Made by a program: the position numbers and the translations under genes. A DNA stretch of 64,000 nt from Undaria pinnatifida (lineage: Eukaryota; Sar; Phaeophyceae; Laminariales; Alariaceae), in assembly GCA_012845835.1 (NCBI GenBank), contig JABAKD010000002.1:28610210-28674209 (forward strand). The letters are read 5' to 3'. The notes under the pieces are model-generated. The model did not search any database, had not been told where the DNA came from, and saw only the letters and a list, made by a program, of their open reading frames with translations. Positions 25,001-33,215 of the stretch are shown piece by piece; the first letter of the stretch is position 1, and each line of letters begins with the position of its first letter.

Positions 25001-26858
25001 ATGAGGAGGACGATTGCGATGGTGATGATGGTGATGATTATGGCGATGATGATGGTGGTGGTGATGACGATGATTGGTGATGATGATGGCGATGGCGACG
25101 ATGATGATGATGATGATGATGATGATGACGATGATGCTGATGACGATAATGATGACAATGGTTATCACGACTTTCTCTCAATTCCCTCATTTTCGCGGAT
25201 TTTAGCCCGTGGCCACGAAAAAAATGCTCAAGAAAGCATCCCGATGAAAGAAAAAAAAACACACAAGCGCAAAACAAATACGTGCACCGCAGTATTGACA
25301 CACATCGTAGGAGGAACCGACCTTGATTTTTCCTGGGCAGTTGAGCTCGGTGACTTCTCGAGCAACTTGCGCGAGAGGTTCGTAGAGCTCGCACCCAATC
25401 ACTTCCGCTGCCCCTCCCCTGACGGCCAGCATCGATAACAATCCGGTCCCGCAGCCGATGTCTAGCACGACGGGCGGCCTCCCGTGCTCTAGAATGAAAG
25501 CTTGGACAGCCTGCCAATGAAAACCGGGAATATTCAACGGAAAATAAAAGGATACCTCGGCTGTGTTATCGAAAATTTCGTCGAAGCTAATGTTTGCAAG
25601 CTGCGTGTGATAAATCGATCACGCGTGCGACGGGGGGGTATACGTTCTCATGGAGTACATAGGTAGCAACTCAAACCACTTAGCCCCGATACCAAAGCAC
25701 GGGAACACGTTGCTTTCGCGGGTGCGGGTGGCCTCGTAGTTGAAACGGGGGGAAGTCCCATCTCGCCTTCAACACAAGAGCCATCCCACACAAAGGGCGC
25801 AGCATATTCTAAGAAATTTCTGAGCTCCTAACGTGAGGAGCTCAATATCTCACCATCATGATCACCCGGAACACAACTTCGAAGGCGTTCGTTCGCGCAA
25901 AAGCCGACAACACTCATGTGCGCTATTATAATTCTTGAAACAAATATTCTCGCAAAATGATGATACTAGCTCTTAGTGCTAAACATGAGAAGCTCAACCA
26001 ATCAAAAGTCTTGAAACAAATTTTCTCGAAAAAATGATGATACTAACCCTTAGTTCTACACTTGAGAAGCTCAACCAATCAGAACGTCAGAACGTCAGAA
26101 AGGTCAGAAACATTAGTAGACCCAAAAAATGCAGCCCCTGGCCTACCGTGGGGTGACTCAAACTCACGGCATAAAGGCAAGGACGGTGCCACTCCTTACG
26201 TAAAAAAGCACCTCACTATTTACCTGGTACAAATGTACAGCCTTTAATACATCAAACTTGAAAACAATTTATACCACGGAAAGATCTCAAAATGGGGAAC
26301 GGACTGGCTCGTGCTTTGCAGGAACATTCGGACTTCCATGCAACGATGAATCATGTGTTTTTTGGTGTTCCTGATCCGGCCGTCGTGCGTCGCTAAACGG
26401 GGAAACATAAACGCCAAATCATCTCTAAAAATTGCCAACCCTTGTTGCCTCGTATTGCCTTCTGATCGGGAGTCCACGCTTAACAACATGGCACGCCGTG
26501 CGTGCTTGTTTCAGACGACCTGAACACCTGTACTTGAACCTACACAACAATTCGGTGGGGTATGCGCACCGGAATAGACCGCGAGCGCCCAGGCCATTAC
26601 ACTCACGACCAGGCCGGTAACGGCAAGCGGAGGGAACGCAGGAGTCGGACCCCTTGGCCCGCACCCCATCAGACTCAGTGCGGAATATTTCTCGCTGAGG
26701 GAACAATCGAAACCTACGACTACTGCGCCGAGACATGCCGTCACAGGCTTGCACGCGCGCATGCACGCATGCACCAGAGCGCGCTTTCCCGGCAACTTAC
26801 ATTGGTGATGGCGATCTCGTACTTGCGGTTACGGTCGTCGTCGTGGAGCATCGAGGTC
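6593..26858 (-). CDS. PRMT7: Type III protein arginine methyltransferase, PRMT7-like (13 exons, N-terminus missing)
   Basis: PRMT7 transfers one methyl group from S-adenosylmethionine to arginine, giving monomethylarginine on histones and splicing factors; it is unusual in having two tandem methyltransferase modules. Thirteen exons joined at GT-AG sites stay in one frame for about 713 residues to the stop at 6593-6595; human PRMT7 has 692 residues. Visible in order: MLHDDDRNRKYE, SAM motif I VLDIGCGTGLLSM, an acidic residue after beta2 (IGCELYEP), YDSALLGEG, DKPVMVPAGAKV, DALDFDFSEPF, NWQDHW, CGWHVLCNPERI (conserved C..H...NPERI), second-module VCLDVSDGA, IGEPFYYR, MNFWYLRRLF, and a C-terminal WVDYEL...KQMVRFL. 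The exon with the extreme N-terminus was not found upstream of 26858. Introns reach 4.3 kb and are packed with repeats. Family identity is very likely from motif order; each exon boundary is inferred by eye. Confidence 0.9.
7030..7065 (+). repeat. Long G run
   Basis: More than 20 consecutive G on the plus strand, a C run on the coding strand. It acts as the pyrimidine tract of the acceptor of the PRMT7 terminal exon. A second G run is at about 7113-7123. Confidence 0.8.
8425..8601 (-). CDS. PRMT7: PRMT7-like exon 12
   Basis: It encodes VLPRRAAICVAGIELPDLSL, then GPVGYVLGFDHAPYDKR and WHELLYPYPLRAYRHR. The pattern 'lP..A.i...... DL.....PvG...GFDh..yd' belongs to the second PRMT7 barrel. Acceptor GCAG, donor GTGAGA, phase 2 on both sides. 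Confidence 0.84.
9212..9294 (-). CDS. PRMT7: PRMT7-like exon 11
   Basis: It encodes MQSLVLYQAMNFWYLRRLFD then AVLKPGA, ending phase 2 at GTATGG. It corresponds to 'LPWHNLYFWYVRTAV...LGPGA' of PRMT7. Two acceptors six bases apart (CAG ATG CAG) differ only by including Met-Gln; the longer form is given. Confidence 0.84.
9950..10172 (+). repeat. Tandem duplication, unit about 113 bases
   Basis: TTCCAACTCGGAGTTGAAAG through GAAGAACAATCATGAACGAA ACTAT occurs twice with a few differences. It lies in the PRMT7 intron between exons 10 and 11. Confidence 0.92.
10789..10953 (-). CDS. PRMT7: PRMT7-like exon 10
   Basis: 55 codons, phase 0, acceptor CAG and donor GTACGT. It encodes VARNNDMENIHLLQSQYEWP and ends HLLCDALIGEPFYYR. 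'GEPF(Y/F)' is conserved in the second PRMT7 module, where it replaces the active double-E loop. An acidic, glycine-rich insertion (ADGGGSAEGEGQQ) sits in the middle. Confidence 0.88.
10995..11290 (-). mobile_element. Diverged tRNA-derived SINE copy
   Basis: Same order as the better copies: head with B-box-like TATCGAATCTC, body with CTCGAGTTTGACAACTCGCGCTCG and the CCGGGGGG-type block, then CAACTGGAAAAATATACTTC and an A-rich end. It lies in the PRMT7 intron between exons 9 and 10. Confidence 0.6.
12256..12442 (-). CDS. PRMT7: PRMT7-like exon 9, second SAM-like module
   Basis: It reads ESFRVAISGLLTDVRNDPSL then GSTVCLDVSDGATCAFLAAG, ending SHLLVGQ at a GTAAGG donor. VCLDVSDG corresponds to the degenerate motif I of the second, SAM-less module of PRMT7 (human VCLCVSDG). 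The classical GxGxG is absent, as expected for that module. Confidence 0.9.
12548..12820 (+). mobile_element. MITE-like element with terminal inverted repeats, copy 2
   Basis: The ends GCGCGTGCTACGAATAGAGG and CTCTATCGTCGTAGCACGCG are inverted repeats of about 22 bases with a two-base offset. Length 273 bases, no protein. It lies in the PRMT7 intron between exons 8 and 9. Confidence 0.75.
12913..13160 (+). repeat. Repeat family B, copy 3
   Basis: Nearly full length and collinear with 1771-2020, ending GAGGGGGACAAAATCTGACA GCTGTG. It lies 90 bases after the MITE at 12548-12820. Confidence 0.8.
13856..14062 (+). repeat. Dispersed repeat family D, copy 2
   Basis: CAGCGATTTTCTATAACGAA, CGTTTCATGGCTACTCGACA, GAGATACGACCGGGAGCTGG and CGGCGATTTCGTTAAAGAAA. 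The region is collinear with 3391-3610 but diverged in the middle. Confidence 0.75.
14095..14195 (-). repeat. Dispersed hairpin repeat, inverted copy
   Basis: Reverse complement of the family at 5738: GCGCAAACGAATGCCTTCGA then AGTCACG and CTGAGCTCCTCATGTAAAGA. Confidence 0.6.
14451..14565 (-). CDS. PRMT7: PRMT7-like exon 8, C..H...NPERI motif
   Basis: It encodes MEREWDPEPCGCGWHVLCNP then ERISMMTDKRRR. Cys and His with NPERI are hallmarks of the link between the two PRMT7 modules. The phase-2 donor GTACAT at 14450 keeps the next exon in frame and gives the right spacing to VCLDVSDG. A better-looking GTAAGA donor 8 bases earlier would break the frame, so the end could be alternatively spliced. 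Confidence 0.83.
15105..15331 (-). CDS. PRMT7: PRMT7-like exon 7
   Basis: It reads PGAENWQDHWCPSYYPIVG and then a domain ending SSCAGNNP. 'W.DHW' is the conserved PRMT7 motif of the first-module dimer/barrel end. Incoming phase 2 and outgoing phase 1; the donor is GTGTGC. A second open frame just downstream (VVWNLVVSPDN...) is not needed, because exon 8 joins in phase without it. Confidence 0.85.
16086..16247 (-). CDS. PRMT7: PRMT7-like exon 6, beta-barrel
   Basis: One leading base joins the previous AG to make serine. The exon then reads GSFDALDFDFSEPFPEDGCR and SRRVSVRAETSGVIDAVMMT, ending WDLALHGDITYST. PRMT7 has 'FSIDFS....SRRF....SG.aQvVl.WWD' here. Acceptor TAG, donor GTAGGC, phase 2. 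The 4.3-kb intron upstream contains the copia relic. Confidence 0.87.
16849..17170 (+). repeat. Left LTR-like direct repeat
   Basis: It starts CCTATGCACAAGTCTGATTTA and runs through GGTCACCACGTGTGGGAGTG and GGTACCGAGAGCAATCTCCC to GGGCATACA. The partner is at 19397-19720. Confidence 0.75.
19397..19720 (+). repeat. Right LTR-like direct repeat
   Basis: Same order and near-identical sequence to 16849-17170. A further partial, more diverged copy of its first 100 bases lies at 19195-19300 just upstream, so the region has also undergone tandem duplication. Confidence 0.75.
20549..20757 (-). CDS. PRMT7: PRMT7-like exon 5
   Basis: It begins VDKPVMVPAGAKVQGVLLSS directly after a CAG acceptor and ends phase 2 at GTGAAA. 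The 'vPagA.v.a.lv.s' stretch starts the beta-barrel half of the first PRMT module. The second half (ARAAACKGGRRALPLQ region) is basic and less conserved. Confidence 0.85.
20920..21130 (-). mobile_element. Truncated SINE-like copy with poly-A tail
   Basis: It shares TTTTATCGCGACAAGAGTTCAGC and the pyrimidine block with the SINE family and ends (minus strand) in a 10-base A run at about 20921-20930. The tRNA head is not recognisable. Confidence 0.45.
21690..21800 (-). repeat. Dispersed hairpin repeat, inverted copy
   Basis: GCGCGAAACGAATGCTTTTT, then CGAAGTCC and TTGAGCTCCTCTCGTGTTAG GAGCTCAG, the reverse complement of the plus-strand copies with the hairpin intact. Confidence 0.65.
22090..22158 (-). 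CDS. PRMT7: PRMT7-like exon 4, double-E loop end
   Basis: 23 codons, phase 0 at both ends, with acceptor ACAG and donor GTACGC. It encodes IYDSALLGEGCLPAFRHALA then DLL. With the last residue of exon 3 it gives E-IYDSALLGEG, the PRMT double-E region (second glutamate in LLGEG). Confidence 0.87.
22308..22415 (-). repeat. Dispersed repeat family E, inverted copy
   Basis: CTTAACCCCTCTAGAGCCCC, TTTTGTCCCCAAAAACGGGT and TTCCAGTTGTAAAGGGGTTA, the reverse complement of 4150-4240. It lies just upstream of PRMT7 exon 4. Confidence 0.7.
22842..22922 (-). CDS. PRMT7: PRMT7-like exon 3
   Basis: 27 codons, phase 0 at both ends, with acceptor CAG and donor GTGAGA. It encodes IVAKRSTDLGVGDGQDLSRR then ADMCVNE. 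This matches the PRMT segment of the form 'INKHSTEV...ANILVTE' that carries the first of the two glutamates of the double-E loop (final E here). It follows exon 2 across a 2.4-kb intron that contains the GAT tract and the 66/74-bp satellites. Confidence 0.85.
23195..23320 (+). repeat. Dispersed hairpin repeat, next to a 74-bp satellite
   Basis: AATTTTCTGAGCTGCTCACA, ACATGACTTCGAAGGCGTTC and CACCCGACCGAC. It runs directly into the 74-base tandem array. Confidence 0.65.
23316..23612 (+). repeat. 74-bp tandem satellite, four units
   Basis: Period exactly 74 bases (GCCGTAT at 23390, 23464, 23538 and 23612). Unit core: CATACTACCCGATAGTTTCC, ACACTTGAGGATGCTTCACC and GCACTATAGAG. It shares CGCACTATAGAG with the array at 4817-5015. 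Confidence 0.9.
23860..24260 (+). repeat. Tandem repeat, unit about 66 bases
   Basis: About five to six degenerate units with TTACTTGGTCTTATCTCTAC, GGTCTTAAACCGGGTGGTC and GGGTACACCAGACATGCC. It lies in the PRMT7 intron between exons 2 and 3. Confidence 0.85.
24985..25160 (+). repeat. GAT/GGT trinucleotide microsatellite
   Basis: An interrupted (GATGAT)n and (GGTGAT)n tract of about 175 bases in the PRMT7 intron between exons 2 and 3. Long acidic, methionine, isoleucine or histidine frames across it are artefacts. Confidence 0.95.
25322..25510 (-). CDS. PRMT7: PRMT7-like exon 2, SAM-binding motif I
   Basis: 63 codons, phase 0 at both ends. It encodes AVQAFILEHGRPPVVLDIG followed by CGTGLLSMLAVRGGAAEVIG and CELYEPLAQVAREVTELN. 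VLDIGCGTG is the glycine-rich SAM loop and the glutamate of CELYEP is the expected ribose-binding acid. The acceptor is CAG at 25511-25513 and the donor is GTCGGT from 25321, a weaker than usual donor. Confidence 0.88.
25545..25690 (+). repeat. Repeat family B, copy 4 (diverged)
   Basis: AAAATAAAAGGATACCTCGG, TCGTCGAAGCTAATGTTTGC AAGC and CTCATGGAGTACATAGGTAG. It is just upstream of PRMT7 exon 2 and stays outside its acceptor. Confidence 0.55.
25805..26065 (+). repeat. Dispersed hairpin repeat followed by two tandem units
   Basis: A perfect hairpin GAGCTCCTAACGTGAGGAGCTC, then ACAACTTCGAAGGCGTTCGT. At about 25930-26065 two units of about 67 bases follow, with the core TGATGATACTA and GAGAAGCTCAACCAATCA. 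Confidence 0.65.
26801..26858 (-). CDS. PRMT7: PRMT7-like, first recognised exon
   Basis: Acceptor CAG at 26859-26861, donor GTAAGT at 26800. One leading base completes a codon from an unseen upstream exon; the exon then encodes TSMLHDDDRNRKYEIAITN. PRMT7 proteins have DMLHDxxRNxxY at this point, before the first SAM-binding motif. The ATG inside the exon could serve as a start, but the residues before it also fit the family, so an upstream exon is expected. Confidence 0.82.
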
Positions 26859-29794
26859 CTGGTACGAGAGCAAACCAGAGAGGGAACATCAACTGTAGGC
26901 TGTCATTAAAACGGTCGCTTTTGCCAACGAAACAAAAAACAATGTCACGAATCGTTAACAACGAAAAACGAGACATTTTTCGCGAGAATCATTCGTATTT
27001 GTCACGAGTCTTGACAACAAGAAAACGTAACATGACGCCACATTCACAAAAGTCACACATCGTCATTTTTGTCACTAATCCCGAATCCCGACGTTTCGCA
27101 TTCGTCAGGAACAATTATTATCCAGGCATGCGGCGGCAGTACAGCCTTTGCAATTTGACGCGCCGCGCTTGCATCAAGCCAGCGCACGTAAAAACAAACA
27201 AACAAGAGTGCAAGACGACGTAGTCTGCACGCGGGCTTCGGAGCACGACAGGCACAAGGTTAACCGGTACGGGTAGGGCCGTAAGGTCCCTGACTGTAAG
27301 TCGCCAACTAGTTATTTAGTTGGCTATTAACACATAAGTGGTGCAGTTAATTCCGTGCGGTAACTTGCGGAGTTCCATATTTTCGCACCTGACTGGCGCG
27401 CTTGTGGCTCGATTTGTGTGTTTATTCAATATCAAATACTATTAATAGGTACCCTTATATTACATAAATTCCCGTCAAGTCCAGCCAAATTGCAGTCCTA
27501 CCCAAGGGGTTGAGCGCCAGCATTACACACTAACGACTACAGCAGCGGCCACTCGAAGTAGTCCGGCTGAGGCCTGCTGAGGTGGGGGGGGGAGGGATGG
27601 AACCGAAGTGCATTGCGAGGAGGGGTCCGACACGCGCGCCGTGTGATGACCTTCGTACTGCTGTGCGCTGTTCCCAGACGAGTAATACGGATCGTCTTTT
27701 TGTTGTTATTTTTTGTCGCCATGCTTTAATCAGGTCCCAAAATGGGTAAACACGTGGGGATTGCGGGGAAAATGCATGCGGGTTTCACGGAAACCGCTCC
27801 GGAGTAACCCCGAGTACGTCGTGAGGATTATATGACCGGCCCATGGCGAAATGTTCTACTAATCCGTTCGGGTCTTCACAGGCAAACAATGGCGAATAAA
27901 AATGACGATTGAAGCATCAGCTACACAAGAAAACGCGAGCCGTTAGGTTAGGCGATGGTGTCGTGAATGTCGGACTACATTGAGCGGTGCAACAAGCGAT
28001 GTTGACGGACACTTCGGTGCCACCTCCGCAGCTCTTGTCGCAGAGACAGAGCCTCGACACGCATCATTCTCTAGTGGCATGACCTGCCGTATGCTCCACG
28101 CTCACACAACGAAAGAACGGATGACAAGACCGCACTTTTTATTTTGTTTCGTCGCTATACCTCGGCCCCACAAGGTCAACAAGCACTCCGCGGCTAGGTT
28201 ATACCTGCGAAAAAGGGTCTCCATAGTGCAAAATTGATTGCAACATCACGGCCGCTAATCGTGGCGTGGCACAAAAGAACTACGATTCTCACATTTGGGA
28301 CATGGAGATGGTGTCTTCGCCAGCCGTGTCGTGGGATTGCAGTGGGAACCGGCGCGAAATAAACGGCATGGAAAATGTAGCGTGGAGCAGGGAGAGGGAG
28401 AGGTTTGTAGTTGCGGTGCGGGCAGGGTAAACAAAGCGTGTTGGATATCGAAATGTCATCACGGTTGTGTGGCAGTTGTGCGTGATGGTACCACACATGC
28501 GCTGCAAACCTAAACCACGCATAGGCATAGGGAGAGTACCTAGTGGTGAGCAACCGTTTAGTGTAAGCAAATCGTTCAACGGCAGCCGATTGTCTTGTCT
28601 TATCATCTGCGCCACAATGCTGGTACGCTGCTATTTTGGCGGCGAACTTGAAGCACGAGGATCGCATGTTTGACATATGATTACTCGATAAATACCGAGC
28701 AAAATGGAAATAACTGTCACGAGGCGTCATTGTTTCCGCGCGAAACGGGTCAACGTCAACCCGGATGAAAGGATCATACAATACGATCCGGGTACAATTG
28801 GGTGTTGCCCTTTGGCACTGCTAACAACAGAAGGCCGATGTATCGTGTTTTGACGTAAATATGCGGCACACGGACAACGTGGATAAACAGATATCATATG
28901 GCCAACACCTCAGTCTATGAACAATGCACTTCCTCCACCTAGCGCGACCTATCCATCACTTTAATTTTTCGTTTTGGGTGAAATCGCTATACAACGCCCG
29001 CCGAACCTATTGCTGGCATTAAGCGGGAGCTTGAGGGAGTCAGCTTGTTCTCGATGTGCGAGGGGAAGTCGCGAGACAGAGCAGCGAGAGACTCCCACGA
29101 TTATTTCTGATTCAGAACAACTCTGCGACTGTACCAACGTCTCGCATGCACCATGAGGGGCACGCTTGACACCAAACAACTCCTCGATGCGAAACTTCCC
29201 TTTGACTTGAAAATGTGTTGGAATGACTCTCGAGCGTACGCAATTATTTTTCGCAAAGGCTCCTAGTAGAACTTGAGTTTCGCGACGTGGACAGCAGCAA
29301 ATCTTGCCGGTAACAATGTCGTTCACCTGGTAGACGTGCGGGCTTTGAAGCACTGGTTATCCGCCGCGGCCCCGTCCACATCAATAACGTTTTCGGCAGT
29401 ATCCCACGCGGCCGAACGCGTGCCAGTAAAACGTAACCCCCCAACTTAGACTTCGGTAGCAGTCATTTGCTCTCGCGTTTCCTACTGGCTGGCAGCTATA
29501 GTCTAAAGGCGTGGATGACCACCTAGCTCAAGGCCGGCATCGCTGTAGCACCCGGGGTAGCTGATCATCCACGTGATCAAACCCGGAGATGTATCCAGGA
29601 TGCCTCCTGAAGACCGCACAGCCCGCATAGCCCGCATAGTTTGCACGCGGTGCGTCACGTGCATATGCATGGAATCCACACCAATAGCTAGATTTCCCAC
29701 CACGGCTCGTACGTCGTCGTTGGTGAGCGGGAGCACATTCACCACCTCGAGTTGGTCGAAACATGTCAGCAGCAATGTCGGCTCACGCTTAATA

Positions 29795-29872
29795 CACGCC
29801 TTATGCAGCGAGCCTTAACCCACGCCTTATTCGGCGCGCCCTAAACCACGCCTTGCACAGGCGTGCATGTCC
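29795..29872 (+). repeat. Short tandem repeat with CACGCCTTA
   Basis: Three units of about 27 bases: ACACGCCTTATGCAGCGAGC, CCACGCCTTATTCGGCGCGC and CCACGCCTTGCACAGGCGTG. AACACGCCTTGT and AACACGCCTTAT also occur at 22250-22290. Confidence 0.7.
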
Positions 29873-30682
29873 GTACTCACAACCGAAACATGTAACCGAA
29901 ATAGAAAATAGAGACCTGTTAACATGATCGAGTATGGCGCATAAAATATCACTCTGTTGCCCTCCTTGTTATTGATCTGGGTCTACGTATAGATTGAGCC
30001 GGGTGCGCAGTAACGCTGGCCCCGGGCCCATTCAAATAAAGCTGGTAGAGGTGTGGAGTGCGGGGGGGTGTTATTCACCCTGAGTCGCGAAGAAACAGTC
30101 GTTCGATAGATTCACACACAAAAATTCGATCCAATTATTCAGAACCACGCCAGATTGCCAAGTTTGCAGCAACGTAGTGCGAGATTGGCGCAGTGGGTTG
30201 GAGGGTGTCTCGCAACGTGAAGCGGGAGTCAGTGGCGGCCTGGACGCTGTCCCGTCACCCTGATGGCTGCTATGAATATCAGTGGCTGGGAGAATCTCTC
30301 CTTGCGTGCAGAAATGTCGGCCTGGAGCCTGGACGCGGTCTTGCCGCCTTGTTGGGCCAATCGACTAGAATTTTTCCCGGCCGCTCATACACGGGGAGCG
30401 TCCTGAACCCCGTTGATATCCCGGGACGTCCCCAATTGCTACACGCTCCAAACGGCGCTACTGCTGCTGCTGCATCAATAACCCTACCGGTAAACTGGTG
30501 GATACTCGCGTTATCTATAAATATGCATTCTGAGAGGAATTGTACGCTCTCTGAAAGGGCGTGTGTAAAAAAAGTGGGCTCTGGTTGTGTGACTGCGGCC
30601 GGCCTCTGGTGGATGTCTTTTTATCTCTGTCGTTTGTGGTGTCTGTCCATCGTCCATCTGTCTGTCTAGTCACCTTATTGTA

Positions 30683-30895
30683 AAAAATAAAAAAGCACTC
30701 CAGCTGCGAGATCGAAGATTTTGTCGAACCCCATCTTTTCGCGCGTATTACTAGGTGTGTATCCTCATTAAGGATATAGGTAAGCGACTCCCCTTAGAAC
30801 TACAGTGTAGCTTATACCAGGGTCAACAGGGTGATGTTAATCAATCTGCGCGCGGAAACTATAAACCCGGTTTTGAGGGGGACACCTCATGTATC
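30683..30895 (+). repeat. Repeat family B, copy 5
   Basis: AAAAAAGCACTCCAGCTGCG, TTACTAGGTGTGTATCCTCA, AGCGACTCCCCTTAGAACTA and TTTTGAGGGGGACA. Confidence 0.75.
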
Positions 30896-33104
30896 TCGTA
30901 CTACGGCAGTAATGCTGTATGGACGGGCGTCAACCTATACCAACTCCTTCCTCAAACCATCGATCACCATTCGGTGCCCGCCTTCGAGCAGCAAGCACTC
31001 TCTAGGCTTGTCGACTTGCGGATGGTGTTAGTTCGCTTTGGTGCTCCCAGGCCATCGACTAGTACAATACTGCTGATGACGTACGCTCGTTACGAGTGCG
31101 AGAAATTATTATATTCGCCATTCATACTATTCAAACAATACTACAAGGATCTTCTTCGGAATGGGCTTGACTTTAAATCTCGGGGGTGTCGCAAGCTGAA
31201 AAGGGGCTCCTACCTACGTATGAGCTAACTTGGCAAGAACGAAGGACATAAAAATAAGGGCAAGCAAATGGGTAAGCAACGCCGACCTGCCCACACGAGT
31301 TTTAGCTACTTCGACACTCTATACTGCACTCGAACTCGTGTCATAATTCGAAGTATGCACGAGTACCACGCGTACACGTACTCTGCACGAGTGTCTTGTG
31401 ATCAGTACTGGTATAGCATTACAGTCTGTGTATATACCTGGTATGCAAGCAAGGCGTTTTTTTCCTGCCTACCGATAAACATGTTCGCACCGCTATCGTG
31501 GCTGGGTCATACAGGAAAATCCACGGGGGGCTTCCAACTGACACGTTGGCACGCAGGTCGCGAGATACCATACCGCCCACCTTCTGCAGCCGCAGCGGCG
31601 TCGACAGGATTCCAGGAGAGTCCTCCTGATGCAGAGTCGACAACCGACTTCATGGTCACGGTCTCCACAGCTTCACTGCCGTCGTAGTGTGCTTTGCCGA
31701 CAAGCGTCTCTTCAGCGCTGCAGGGGATTCAAAACGCCACGCCAACCGTTGGCGTCACATTATACGAGGTCATCGCCGAATAGGGGTACTTGTCGTTACA
31801 TAGGCCGATACAGCACTACCAGTACAATGTGTTTGGAGGTCAATACTGGAGGTACTGGTTTATACCCAGTCAAGGATGCGTATTTCCCGGCAGCGGTAAT
31901 TACCCGAAATTAATACGGCATGAAGTAATATATTTTTCATGAGAAATTCCTCACGTCCCCTGTCCCTGGGCTAAAAACGCCTCCATATAGAACGGAAACT
32001 CTCGTTTTTTTTTAACGCTGTAAGGCTGTGCAGCAGAGCAGTAGCCAGCTAGGCGCCTTATGCCGGGCGGAATCATGGAAGGGATACAATTAAATAATTG
32101 TAGAATCATACCATGTATCACATTCAGAAAGAACGGGTGAACTCGGCGCAGACGCAGCTGGGACGTTGGGATTTGGTTGAGGCGTTCATGTTTACGTTTA
32201 CAGTCAGTCGTAGATACTGTCACGATCGCTACACACTGACGCAGTAGCCCACTGCTGCGGCTGCTCGCGTCCTGCTCTGTACTTTGTCTTGCTGATTTCC
32301 CCCGCATTCGCTATCAGCACTACACAGCAGTAGTGGGTTTCCAATATTCGATGGACGGCTGCAGGACGAAACCGACGAGGGCATGAACAAGTGACAGATC
32401 AACTGAAACCGATGAACACAACTCAGGCACTCGCATTCTGCCCTGCTGCCATTACTGCTGTGTGGAGTGAAAGTGACAAAAAATTACTGCCCAGAGCCCT
32501 GAACGAATTGTGTACTCGTGCTGCATGGACCACCTGCCGGGGATGATTTTCGCCCTCCCCCCAGAATGACGCCTTTTTTTCCTGGAATGAGAAGAAGTAG
32601 ACTCACCCATATAGTATACTCCGGAGTATTATGTTTTAAGGCTTAGTTTGGTTAACAATTACAACAAATAACACCGCAGCTTGCAAAGATGAGTATTGAC
32701 CTGAAATTCGTCGAACTCACGGCTGACGTCCTTGAAATATTTTTTACAAAATAGAGGAAAAATTTAGGAAAAGCTGGAAAGGCTGTTTTTCTCGGAAAAA
32801 TTGGGATCAAGGTGAGGAAGTACACATCATTCGTTTTAAAGACCTTATCGTACGTACGAACAGGTATTTTTTACTTTTTACTTTTTACCAGCTCACACGC
32901 AGCACGAGTATATCCTCAGATTCTTTGGTACTGCGAGTCTTGAGGCATACTCCGTGTTTTGTGTTTAGGATGCCGTGATGCCGTGATACTGCTGGAGTAC
33001 TGCAAACCTAAGAGGAAATATCGTACCAGGTATACTGGTACTGCCCCAGTATACTGGCGGCATACCCAGCACCCAGTATATATGCGTGTACCACCTTGGG
33101 TTGT

Positions 33105-33215
33105 GTGTGTTTTTTCCCTGGGGTATTCCTCAGCTCCAGAGTGACTGGAGCCTGTCCTGTGACCACGGACTTGATTATGCGAGTTAATGTGAGAACAACA
33201 ACAACAACAACAACA
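33105..33215 (+). repeat. Repeat family F, left arm of an inverted pair
   Basis: CTCAGCTCCAGAGTGACTGG, AGCCTGTCCTGTGACCACGG, ACTTGATTATGCGAGTTAAT and an (AAC)n tract. Its complement is at 34885-35020. An internal hairpin CTCCAGagtgaCTGGAG is present. Confidence 0.8.

Noticed and set aside
24886-25517. Long frames of Asp/Met/Ile/His repeats
   Set aside because: Translation of a GAT/GGT microsatellite in an intron.
28194-28781. 195-residue minus-strand frame
   Set aside because: No recognisable motif, overlapping frames on both strands of similar length, and no support as a PRMT7 upstream exon.
30180-30260. tRNA or SINE head at GATTGGCGCAGTGGGTTGG
   Set aside because: A-box-like only; no B box within 60 bases and no cloverleaf.
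30193-31228. Two plus-strand frames of about 157 residues
   Set aside because: No domain, biased composition, one overlaps repeat family B; no splice context linking them to a gene.
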